NCBI GenBank assembly: GCA_030765665.1
Contig: JAVCCD010000297.1
Span: forward strand, 1 to 11,179
Source of the DNA: Candidatus Tenebribacter mawsonii
GTDB taxonomy: Bacteria; Cloacimonadota; Cloacimonadia; Cloacimonadales; TCS61
Length of the DNA stretch: 11,179 nucleotides
Direction of reading: 5' to 3'
Shown: piece after piece, positions 1 through 7,926 of the stretch
How the letters are laid out: every line of letters starts with the position of its first letter
Numbering within the stretch: the first letter of the stretch is position 1
Notes under the pieces: generated by a model
What the model was told of the DNA's origin: nothing
The model's database searches: none
What the model saw: the letters and a program-made list of their open reading frames with translations, nothing else
Program-made: the position numbers and the translations under genes

Positions 1-155
1 ATAAGCATGGAATGATAAGTCTGCTTGATCTTGATCGTTCCAAAATTGAATTTCAGAATTCTACAATTTCGAATATGACTAAGAAATTTGAACTACTTAG
101 AAAACGAGAAGAGATCAATTTGTTTCTATCCAATAAGATATTAGGAAAGTGGTAA
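1..155 (+). CDS. C-terminal end of an unrecognised protein (5' truncated by window edge)
   Basis: One frame is open from base 3 to a TAA at 153-155, giving 50 codons without a stop. The other two + frames close within the first few codons. In DNA this AT-rich an open run of that length is unlikely by chance, and the composition looks like a real, charged, helical protein tail: it begins KHGMISLLDLDRSK and ends FLSNKILGKW. I do not recognise the family. The LLDLDR stretch recalls several unrelated folds and is not diagnostic. The gene runs towards the amylase gene, and only 7 bases separate the two stop codons, so the transcripts must converge and overlap. Nothing shows a link to glucan metabolism. 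Confidence 0.6.
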   Translation, partial: KHGMISLLDLDRSKIEFQNSTISNMTKKFELLRKREEINLFLSNKILGKW

Positions 156-162
156 TTATTGA

Positions 163-1974
163 TCAATCAGTTTCTATACTTTTTAAGATCAAACCACTCA
201 TAGCTGGAATAACACTTTGTGAGAACTTAGTTTCTGTTATAAGATCATAGTAAGTGTTAGATGGAAGAACTAATGCTTGATCTTTAGAATTCTTGTTTAT
301 TACGATTATCAACTCTCTTTGCTCAAAATGCATCTTATAAATTATGAGATTATCATTCACTTTTAAGAATTTAAATTCTCCTCTTCGAAGTGAAATATTA
401 TCCTTTCTAATCTTAATCAATTTTTTATACCAGTTATGAAGTTCAAGTGCTTGTCTATTTTTAGGAAAGTCCCAATTAAATGGTCTTCTATTTTCAGGAT
501 CGTGACCACCCAGCATTGCAATTTCGTCACCATAAAAGATATGTGGAACACCGACAAAAGTCATTTGGAATAGAACTGCTAGTTTTAATTTTTCGATATT
601 CCCCTTTGCAGATTCCAGAAAACGAAAAGTATCATGGCTGTCCAAAAGATTCATCATCACCTGAGTTGCTTGAGTAGGATATTTTTGTAATCCCAATTCA
701 ATGGTCTCAGCAAATTTTTTCACTGAAGAATTTTCTATAAACAAAGAATATAATGGTTCTTTGAAATATTTGTAATTCATCACAGCATCAAAATATTTAT
801 CATTTACCCATTCTATAGCATTATTCCAAATCTCCCCTACCAGATAAGCATCCGGTTTAATTGATTTTACTTTTCTCCGGAAGAGTTCCCAAAACCAGAA
901 TGGTACTTCGTTCGGGATATCCAATCTGAAACCATCAATATCTAATTCAGTTAACCAGAATTCTGCAACATTTAAAATATATTCAACCACATCATTATTT
1001 ACGTTGGCATCAATTTGATCTTTAATATAATTTTCATCTGGGTGAGGTCTATCAAGATCAAAATTCAGATCCGGCATGATTGGATGTCCCCACCAGCATT
1101 GATAATATTCATTGGCATTAAAATCATCCGGGATCTCTTCTGGAATTGGCCATTTGTGCCAATCAAACCAATTATAGTATTTTGATTTTTCTCCTTTTTT
1201 TAAACAATCTTGAAAGGCAAAAAATCCGACTCCAACGTGATTAAAAGCAAAATCCACGATTACCTTTATTCCATTCTCATGAAGGACTTTTACTAAATCT
1301 ATAAATTCAGCATTAGAGCCAAAATGCGGATCTATCTTAAAATAATCATAAGCTTCGTATTTATGATTGGAAGCTGCCTGTACGAGTGGATTGAAATAGA
1401 TGATCGTTATACCTAAATCTTTTAGATAATCAATTTTATTGTGCACCCCTTGCAAATCACCACCATAAAATAAGTAATGTTTATTCTCATCTTTTTCAAG
1501 AGATTCAGTATTATTCCAGTCATCAATAAATCTGAACTTCCCTTCTCTTGCACCAGGAACTAATTTGTTCTTTTTTTGGTAATACCACTCAGAAAAGTCA
1601 GGATTAATCTTGTCATCACCATTACAAAATCTATCAACAAAAATTTGGTAAAAGATTCCATCTTTAACCCAATCTGGTGTTTCAAACTCAGTTGCTTTGT
1701 GTATAATTTGTTCAGGTTTTTCACCAACATATATTACAGAATTGCGATTCCCAAATTTATCAAGGGCAAATTCTTCGGCAGATTCATCAACGATCCAATT
1801 GCCATCTACTACAAACTTGTATTTGTATCGTCCCTCTTCCAATTCTAATTTTATCTTATATATTCCATTTTTTTCAGTTAATTTAAATTCTTCAGCAAAC
1901 CAATTATTGAAATCTCCAGCAAGATAAACTTTATGCTTACTACCCGTTAGCGGATTATATATAAACTCCTGCAT
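163..1974 (-). CDS. GH13 alpha-amylase family enzyme, neopullulanase/cyclomaltodextrinase-like, with N-terminal CBM48-like domain
   Basis: This is a 603-residue cytoplasmic glucan hydrolase with no signal peptide. It probably cleaves alpha-1,4 bonds in maltodextrins or related glucans. Residues 1-85 form an E-set/CBM48-like starch-binding domain (LAGDFNNW, then GRYKYKFVVDG and DxxGNxNSV). The (beta/alpha)8 barrel follows at about 100-510, beginning DGIFYQIFVDRF. GH13 regions are clear: region I DFAFNH (D241, N245, H246), region V MPDLNFD (300-306), region II GFRLD (nucleophile D352), region III VGEIW (acid/base E381), and region IV SHD (H447, D448). A GGHDPENRRPFNWD segment near 489-502 is typical of neopullulanase-type enzymes, and a beta-sandwich C domain fills 525-603. 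I chose the ATG at 1974 because GAGGAG lies 5 nt upstream; a TTG one codon earlier would leave only 2 nt. Between region V and region II there are about 15 more residues than usual. Exact specificity (pullulan, cyclodextrin, maltooligosaccharide) cannot be read from sequence. The gene is divergent from the phosphorylase operon. Confidence 0.93.
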   Translation of the reverse strand: MQEFIYNPLTGSKHKVYLAGDFNNWFAEEFKLTEKNGIYKIKLELEEGRYKYKFVVDGNWIVDESAEEFALDKFGNRNSVIYVGEKPEQIIHKATEFETPDWVKDGIFYQIFVDRFCNGDDKINPDFSEWYYQKKNKLVPGAREGKFRFIDDWNNTESLEKDENKHYLFYGGDLQGVHNKIDYLKDLGITIIYFNPLVQAASNHKYEAYDYFKIDPHFGSNAEFIDLVKVLHENGIKVIVDFAFNHVGVGFFAFQDCLKKGEKSKYYNWFDWHKWPIPEEIPDDFNANEYYQCWWGHPIMPDLNFDLDRPHPDENYIKDQIDANVNNDVVEYILNVAEFWLTELDIDGFRLDIPNEVPFWFWELFRRKVKSIKPDAYLVGEIWNNAIEWVNDKYFDAVMNYKYFKEPLYSLFIENSSVKKFAETIELGLQKYPTQATQVMMNLLDSHDTFRFLESAKGNIEKLKLAVLFQMTFVGVPHIFYGDEIAMLGGHDPENRRPFNWDFPKNRQALELHNWYKKLIKIRKDNISLRRGEFKFLKVNDNLIIYKMHFEQRELIIVINKNSKDQALVLPSNTYYDLITETKFSQSVIPAMSGLILKSIETD

Positions 1975-1979
1975 CAATT

Positions 1980-1985
1980 CTCCTC
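1980..1985 (-). promoter_or_regulatory. Ribosome binding site of the amylase gene
   Basis: GAGGAG on the - strand lies 5 nt before the ATG at 1974 and 2 nt before an in-frame TTG at 1977. The spacing favours the ATG as the start codon. Confidence 0.7.
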
Positions 1986-2019
1986 AATCTGAAAATGAAA
2001 AGAAATTAAGCTGATAATC

Positions 2020-2072
2020 GGTCAATAAATTTTCATGCATTGACACAAATTATTTACTAGCAAAATTAACAT
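2020..2072. promoter_or_regulatory. Divergent promoter region between the amylase gene and the glgP operon
   Basis: The only sizeable gap between these divergent genes (1975-2091) must hold both promoters. TTGACA at 2040-2045 on the + strand is a perfect -35 hexamer. Its -10 is poor: AAATTA sits at 17 nt, and TAACAT (2067-2072) lies at 21 nt. On the - strand TTGACC lies at 2025-2020, again without a good -10 at normal spacing. The two boxes form an inverted repeat, GTCAAT (2021-2026) and ATTGAC (2039-2044), with a 12-nt spacer. It could be two mirrored -35 boxes or a regulator site serving both genes. Location is strongly implied by gene layout; the exact boxes are tentative. Confidence 0.35.
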
Positions 2073-2091
2073 CATTGTCTATGGAGGAATT

Positions 2092-4641
2092 TTGAACAAA
2101 AAAATAAATTTTAAGAATTTCTATGTAAAACCAAAATTACCTGAAAATTTAGCACCATTGAGTGAATTAACAGAAAACTTATGGTCAACATGGAACCCAG
2201 ATGCGTACAAACTATTTAGCAGAATAGATCCAATCTTATTCAGAAAATTTAATCATAATCCGGTAAAATTAATTCAAAAAGTTCCTGCTGAGAAATTCCA
2301 AAAACTTTCAAAGGAAAGTGGCTTTATTAATGAGCTAAATCGTGTTTATAAACAATTTATTTCTTATAAGAATTATACAGGATATTATCAGGAAAACGGT
2401 GAAAGAAAAGAATTCGATGATGACTTTAAAATAGCCTATTTTTCAATGGAATTTGGTTTGCATGAATCACTTCCGATCTATTCAGGTGGTTTAGGAATTT
2501 TATCTGGAGACCATTTAAAAGCTGCATCAGACATGGGCTTGCCATTAACAGGTTTTGGACTCCTCTACAGATACGGATATTTTAGCCAGAAGATTGATCT
2601 GAATGGTAAACAAACTGAAATTTACGATGAAAATGAATGGTATTCTAAACCGATTAGGAAGATTACAAATAAAAACGGTGAAGATCTTGTCATTAAAATT
2701 AGAATTTGTGGTGAAATAATATATTTAAAAGTTTGGGAAATTCAAGTTGGAAATATTTCTCTATATTTGCTAGATACAGATATAACTCGGAACAAAATCC
2801 AAAATAGACGAATCACTGACCATCTATATGTTTCAGACCGTAAAATGCGTTTATTACAAGAAATTGTATTAGCTTTTGGTTCTCTCAAACTGATTGAAGA
2901 ACTTGGAATGCAACCAACAGTCTACCATCTAAATGAAGGACATTCAGCATTTTTGATAATTAAACGGTTAAATGATCTTATGAATTCAAAGGGTTTTTCG
3001 TTTGATATGGCTAGAGAATTCATTCGTCTCAGTACGATTTTTACAACTCATACTCCAGTTCCAGCCGGGAATGAAGCATTTGATTTAACACTTGTACAAA
3101 AATATCTAGAAGAAGATATTAAAGCACTCAACATGAGCTTTGAACAATTTGCCGATTTAGCAAAAACAAGTACGGGTACTGATTTCTCTTTATCTGTATT
3201 AGCAATCCAATTTGCTAAACATATAAATGGTGTTTCCAAACTTCACAGTATTGTTTCCAAAGAGATGTGGCATCCGATCTATCCGAATATTTACGAAGAT
3301 GAAATGCCAATCGATGCTATCACGAACGGAGTTCACATCCATACTTGGATCAGCAGGCAAATGTCCAGGCTTTTTGATAGATACATTGGCGCTGATCACG
3401 AACATAGTGCTGATGAAGAAAATGTTTGGAAAAACATTCTCTTTATTCCAGATATTGAAATATGGGAAGCTCATCAACAACGTAAAGAACAGATGATCAC
3501 ATTTATTAAAAATAGAAAACATGAAAGTTTAATTTATAAAAGTACTGAAATTTCTAAAGGGGAAAAGATCCAGAATGCTCTCTCTCCAAATAAATTGATT
3601 ATTGGTTTTGCCAGGAGATTTGCATCCTACAAACGAGCTAACCTGATCTTGAAAGATAAAGAAAGATTATTACGAATGATCCAAGATCCCGATAGACCGA
3701 TCCAGTTTGTTTTTGCTGGTAAAGCTCATCCAGCAGACGATTTGGGAAAGTCTATGATTAAAGAGTTAATAGATTTTGCCAAAGAAAATCAGGTCGAGGA
3801 CAGCTTCATATTTGTAGAAGATTATAATATGAATGTTGCCCGTCATATTGTGCAGGGAGTGGATGTTTGGTTGAATAATCCAATTAAACCGAAAGAAGCC
3901 AGTGGGACTTCCGGCATGAAAGCCGGAATGAACGGTGTATTAAATTTAAGTGTATTAGATGGATGGTGGCCGGAATGTTATAATCCCGAAAATGGCTGGT
4001 CGATAACAGCCGGTTCGGAACAGATAGATGCTGAGATAAGAGATCAGCTTGATGCAAACGAGATTTATGACATTATGGAGAACGAGATTGCACCAACTTA
4101 CTACAACCGCGATAAAAATAGAATTCCAGTACAATGGATAAAAATGATGAAACATTCTATCTATGATGTTGGTAGAGGATTCAACATGCATAGAATGTTG
4201 AGGGAATATCTAGATAAATTCTATTTACCAATATCAAAAGATGTGAAAAAAATATCCAGCAATAATTATCAATATCTTAAGCATCTCATGGAGATAAAAT
4301 CTAAACTGCAAAAAAACTGGCAGAAGGTCAAATTTGTTAATGGAGAAACAAATATTCAGGATTTTGAAACAATAAGTTGTGGTGATGAGATTGAAGTAAA
4401 TACTGAGATTAATCTTGATGGATTAGATAAAGATCTACTAAAAGTTGAAATGTTCATTATCAATGACGATAATATTTTTAATGTCTATGAATTAAATATG
4501 ATTAAACAAGAAAAGGATGTTGCTACATATAGTGGGAAATTCATCGTTAAAGGTTCTGGTAAACAAAGCTACAATCTACGAATTCGTCCCAGCCAAGTTG
4601 ATATAATAGAATTTTTTAGCTATGTGATATGGTATTACTAA
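2092..4641 (+). CDS. glgP: Alpha-glucan (glycogen/maltodextrin) phosphorylase, GT35
   Basis: This 849-residue PLP enzyme removes glucose-1-phosphate from the non-reducing ends of alpha-1,4-glucans. It belongs to the bacterial alpha-glucan phosphorylase branch with an N-terminal DUF3417-type segment: PKLPENLAPL, then ENLWSTWNPDA at 28-38. The phosphorylase core follows, with YFSMEFGLHESLPIYSGGLG (116-135), GDHLKAASD (139-147), HLNEGHSAF (279-287), HTPVPAGNEAF (320-330), ITNGVH (410-415), GFARRFASYKR (505-515), FAGKAHPAD (541-549) and the PLP lysine K610 in GTSGMKAGMNG. Residues from about 740 form a beta-rich C-terminal extension seen in this branch. The start is TTG, with GGAGG at 2083-2087 about 4 nt upstream. 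It is supported because the family N terminus begins right there, and the ATG at 2081 runs into a stop after four codons. It is first in an operon with the GH13-like gene and glgA. All key residues seen are intact. Confidence 0.95.
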   Translation: MNKKINFKNFYVKPKLPENLAPLSELTENLWSTWNPDAYKLFSRIDPILFRKFNHNPVKLIQKVPAEKFQKLSKESGFINELNRVYKQFISYKNYTGYYQENGERKEFDDDFKIAYFSMEFGLHESLPIYSGGLGILSGDHLKAASDMGLPLTGFGLLYRYGYFSQKIDLNGKQTEIYDENEWYSKPIRKITNKNGEDLVIKIRICGEIIYLKVWEIQVGNISLYLLDTDITRNKIQNRRITDHLYVSDRKMRLLQEIVLAFGSLKLIEELGMQPTVYHLNEGHSAFLIIKRLNDLMNSKGFSFDMAREFIRLSTIFTTHTPVPAGNEAFDLTLVQKYLEEDIKALNMSFEQFADLAKTSTGTDFSLSVLAIQFAKHINGVSKLHSIVSKEMWHPIYPNIYEDEMPIDAITNGVHIHTWISRQMSRLFDRYIGADHEHSADEENVWKNILFIPDIEIWEAHQQRKEQMITFIKNRKHESLIYKSTEISKGEKIQNALSPNKLIIGFARRFASYKRANLILKDKERLLRMIQDPDRPIQFVFAGKAHPADDLGKSMIKELIDFAKENQVEDSFIFVEDYNMNVARHIVQGVDVWLNNPIKPKEASGTSGMKAGMNGVLNLSVLDGWWPECYNPENGWSITAGSEQIDAEIRDQLDANEIYDIMENEIAPTYYNRDKNRIPVQWIKMMKHSIYDVGRGFNMHRMLREYLDKFYLPISKDVKKISSNNYQYLKHLMEIKSKLQKNWQKVKFVNGETNIQDFETISCGDEIEVNTEINLDGLDKDLLKVEMFIINDDNIFNVYELNMIKQEKDVATYSGKFIVKGSGKQSYNLRIRPSQVDIIEFFSYVIWYY

Positions 4642-4647
4642 ACTAAA

Positions 4648-7600
4648 ATGAAAACCGAAAAAACTAGAATAATGAAAGATAAAATTGGAATTCCACTTTT
4701 ACAAAAAACCAAAGTTCAATATCAAATTCAAACCAAGAATATAAACAAAGAAGGAAGGCTTTATTTTGACGATCAAATAGAACTTCGTAATTTCACCCAA
4801 AAATTAAATGAAGGAAAAGATCTGATTTACAACAGTAGTAAAGCTGCTACTGCTGGTGAATTGAATGCCGTACAGATTATAACCAGCCTTACGAGAAAAA
4901 TTATTAACCGATATTCGACTGAATTAAATAAGAACGTTACGGAAAAAGCAGATCAATTTCTAACCGATGAAATTGGAGAGCATAAAGTAGAAAATCTAGT
5001 GAAAAGCTTTAAAGCAGAATTTGTCACTTCTTTGGAAACTGAAAATCTCAACGAGTTACTTTTGATCTGGATGATAAATCAAAATAAAGCTTTTGGGAAA
5101 TACGTAACATTGTTTAATGATGATGTATTAAAAACTGAAAGTAATTATCCTGTTCATTTTGAGCTTCTTAAAGAATTCTTTAAAGTGCAGATTCCTGTTT
5201 ATAAGAATTTCGATCTCATCAGTTTTCTTTTGCAACCAATGATCCAATTTCCTAATTCGATTTTTGATCAATTGAATTTTATTAAGAATCATTGGAAAGA
5301 TTTGATTGATGATGAGTTATTTCTATTACTACAGGGAATTGATCTCTTAAAAGAAGAAAATAAAATCCATTTCACTGGACCTGGACCTGCTCAAATACAT
5401 CAGTTTGATGATGAAGAGTATGAGAATTTTACTGAGGATAAAGATTGGATGCCGCATCTGGTACTGCTTGCGAAAAGTACATACGTCTGGTTAGAACAGC
5501 TTAGTAAGAAGTATAAAGTTGAAGTATCACGTCTTGATCAAATCCCGCAAGAAGAGTTACAATTGCAGGCAAGTCGAGGAATTACTGGAATCTGGTTAAT
5601 TGGTATCTGGCAGCGAAGTGAAGCTTCCAAAAGGTTGAAAGAAATCAATGGTGATCTTGATGCAATTGCATCAGCTTATTCTTTAGATGATTACCGCATT
5701 GCCGATGATCTTGGTGGTGATGTTGCTTTGGAAGAATTGAAAAGAAAAGCTGCCGGTGTTGGAATTCGAATTGGATGCGACATGGTTCCCAATCATACAG
5801 GTATAGATTCAAACTGGCTGGTTAACCATCCTGAATGGTTCATACAGCTTGATCAACCTCCATTTCCAAATTACTCATTCAATGGTGAAAACCTTTCAAT
5901 GAAAAACGAAATTCAGGTAAGGATAGAAGATCACTATTATGAGAAGACAGATGCTGCTGTGGTTTTCCAATTCATTAAAGATGGAAATATTCGTTATATT
6001 TATCATGGAAATGATGGTACCAGCACGCCCTGGAATGATACTGCACAACTTAATTATTTACTGCCTGAAGTTAGAAAAGCAGTCAGTGATACTATAATTG
6101 CAATAGCTCGAAAATTTCCTATAATCAGATTTGATGCAGCAATGACCCTGGCAAAAAAACATATTCAAAGATTATGGTTTCCTCAACCAGGCGCTGGTGG
6201 AGATATCGCAACTCGTAGTGAATTTGGCATGACAAAGCATGAATTTGATAAAATTTTCCCCAAGGAATTCTGGCGAGAGGTAGTTGATAGAGCGGCATTA
6301 GAAGCACCTGATACACTTTTTCTGGCAGAAGCTTTTTGGATGATGGAAGGATACTTTGTGCGTACTCTTGGCATGCATCGCGTTTACAATAGTGCTTTCA
6401 TGAATATGCTGAAAGCAGAAGAGAATGCCAAATATAGGAAATCAATTTTTAACATTCTAGAATTTAATCCACAAATTTTAAAACGGTTTGTCAATTTTAT
6501 GAGTAACCCGGATGAAGATACAGCAATAGCACAATTTGGAAGAGATGATAAATATTTTGGTGTATGCTTGCTCATGAGCACAATGCCGGGATTACCGATG
6601 TATGCTCATGGACAGATAGAAGGTTTTACCGAACGCTATGGTATGGAATTTAAAAAGGCAAAATGGCAAGAGAACGAAGATGAAGGATTGATAGAACGGC
6701 ATAATCGTGAAATTTTCCCACTGCTAAATAGAAGATATCTTTTCTCTGACGTAGAAAATTTCATACTTTTTGATTTTATTACAAACGATAATGATGTTAA
6801 TGAAAATGTGTTTGCTTACACAAACAGGTTTGAAGATCAATCTTCTTTGGTAGTTTACAACAACAAATTTCAGGAGACTTCCGGTTGGATAAATTGGGCT
6901 AATATCCCAAAACAGGAAGAGGATAAAACCGTTTGGACAAGAAAAAATCTGGGCTCTGCCTGGGAATTACACAATGATCCTGGTTATTTTGTAATTATCA
7001 AAGATGAGATCTCGGATTTAGAGTTTATCCGTAATTCCAGAGAAGTTCATGAAAAGGGTTTATTCCAAAATTTGCCTGCCTTTAAGTATGCAGTTTATCT
7101 AAATATTTACGAAATTAAAGACAATGCTGAAAAACACTATTCCAGGTTGGCAGAATATCTTCAAGGTGGTGGAACTGAAAACATTCAGTATGCTCTAAAA
7201 CGACTTGAATTACTTCCACTTTTATCAAACTTTAACTCTTACTACGATTGGAATGTTCTGACTCAGTTGATGCAAATAACAACTCGGCAAGAGTTAAATT
7301 CATTCAGTGCTGAATTAAAAAGCAGGATTGAAGATTTTCTGCAAATTCTGAAAAACTGGGTCAAATCAGATAATGATATTTCAGAAATTTCACAACTGAT
7401 TATAGAAGATCTTTCTTTATATTGTAAGCAACAGAAGGATTTTGCATTATCGGATAAAGAAAATTTATTTTGCATTTCATGGATCTTGATGCGACACTTA
7501 GGTAGATTAAAATCTAAAAAAAACTATGCATTAATAAGTTTCGAGTGGTTGGATGAACTTTTCTTTGGTGACGAGATGAAACATCTTTCTAAAATTGATA

Positions 7601-7926
7601 TCAATATCAATTTATTAAAAATAGGGATTCAATTCCAAAATTTGTGGAAACTGGAAAATTCTGTTGAACTGTCACTAAAAAAAGTATTAGAATCATCAGA
7701 AGTTAAACAATTTCTGATGATCAACGAATATGATAAAAAGCTCTGGTTTAACCAGGAAGCATTTGATGAGTTGTTCGATACCCTTGAAATTGTGAATTTG
7801 ATTTCTATTGGTAAGAAAATCACAAAAAAGAAAAATTTTAAAAGCCTAATTGATAAAATTCGTAAAGCAGCTGAAAGTTCAGAATATCAAGTAGAGGAAT
7901 TAATTGAAAATATCTTGGAGGTTTAG
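4648..7926 (+). CDS. Large GH13-like alpha-glucan-active protein of unknown specificity, 1092 residues
   Basis: Three parts are visible. Residues 1-265 are a mostly helical region with no domain I can name. Residues about 266-790 are a GH13-type barrel and C domain: region I DMVPNH (D378, N382, H383), region II IIRFDAA (nucleophile D496), region III LAEAFW (acid/base E561), and region IV SNPDED (P621, D622). Usual GH13 enzymes have Asn-His-Asp in region IV, so the His is replaced by Pro while both Asp and Glu are kept. Residues about 790-1092 are a Leu/Lys/Glu-rich helical tail of unknown role. There is no signal peptide. I recall similarly long proteins with the same barrel motifs in other bacteria, annotated only as alpha-amylase family, which suggests a real conserved family and not a decayed gene. 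It lies between phosphorylase and synthase, so a role in priming, transfer or remodelling of stored glucan is plausible but inferred. The ATG lies 6 nt after glgP and no Shine-Dalgarno is visible; an ATG at 4672 is an alternative start. The reading frame is clean. Confidence 0.85.
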   Translation: MKTEKTRIMKDKIGIPLLQKTKVQYQIQTKNINKEGRLYFDDQIELRNFTQKLNEGKDLIYNSSKAATAGELNAVQIITSLTRKIINRYSTELNKNVTEKADQFLTDEIGEHKVENLVKSFKAEFVTSLETENLNELLLIWMINQNKAFGKYVTLFNDDVLKTESNYPVHFELLKEFFKVQIPVYKNFDLISFLLQPMIQFPNSIFDQLNFIKNHWKDLIDDELFLLLQGIDLLKEENKIHFTGPGPAQIHQFDDEEYENFTEDKDWMPHLVLLAKSTYVWLEQLSKKYKVEVSRLDQIPQEELQLQASRGITGIWLIGIWQRSEASKRLKEINGDLDAIASAYSLDDYRIADDLGGDVALEELKRKAAGVGIRIGCDMVPNHTGIDSNWLVNHPEWFIQLDQPPFPNYSFNGENLSMKNEIQVRIEDHYYEKTDAAVVFQFIKDGNIRYIYHGNDGTSTPWNDTAQLNYLLPEVRKAVSDTIIAIARKFPIIRFDAAMTLAKKHIQRLWFPQPGAGGDIATRSEFGMTKHEFDKIFPKEFWREVVDRAALEAPDTLFLAEAFWMMEGYFVRTLGMHRVYNSAFMNMLKAEENAKYRKSIFNILEFNPQILKRFVNFMSNPDEDTAIAQFGRDDKYFGVCLLMSTMPGLPMYAHGQIEGFTERYGMEFKKAKWQENEDEGLIERHNREIFPLLNRRYLFSDVENFILFDFITNDNDVNENVFAYTNRFEDQSSLVVYNNKFQETSGWINWANIPKQEEDKTVWTRKNLGSAWELHNDPGYFVIIKDEISDLEFIRNSREVHEKGLFQNLPAFKYAVYLNIYEIKDNAEKHYSRLAEYLQGGGTENIQYALKRLELLPLLSNFNSYYDWNVLTQLMQITTRQELNSFSAELKSRIEDFLQILKNWVKSDNDISEISQLIIEDLSLYCKQQKDFALSDKENLFCISWILMRHLGRLKSKKNYALISFEWLDELFFGDEMKHLSKIDININLLKIGIQFQNLWKLENSVELSLKKVLESSEVKQFLMINEYDKKLWFNQEAFDELFDTLEIVNLISIGKKITKKKNFKSLIDKIRKAAESSEYQVEELIENILEV
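7917..7921 (+). promoter_or_regulatory. Ribosome binding site of glgA, inside the end of the upstream gene
   Basis: GGAGG is read within the last codons of the GH13-like gene, 5 nt before the GTG at 7927. It supports GTG as the true start of glgA and reinitiation or coupling at the TAG/GTG junction. Confidence 0.75.

Noticed and set aside
158..167. Perfect palindrome ATTGATCAAT at the amylase stop codon
   Set aside because: No loop and only A/T-rich arms, so not a usable terminator hairpin; probably chance around a GATC.
2081..2095. ATG overlapping the glgP ribosome binding site as an alternative start
   Set aside because: It reads Met-Glu-Glu-Phe then TGA; it is not in frame with glgP.
3199..3522. 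Open frames of 60-107 codons on the opposite strand or other frames within the large genes
   Set aside because: They overlap strongly conserved enzyme sequences and have no recognisable protein features.
6502..6519. Region IV His loss as evidence of a pseudogene
   Set aside because: The frame is intact for 1092 codons, the other catalytic residues are kept, and related proteins appear to share the substitution.
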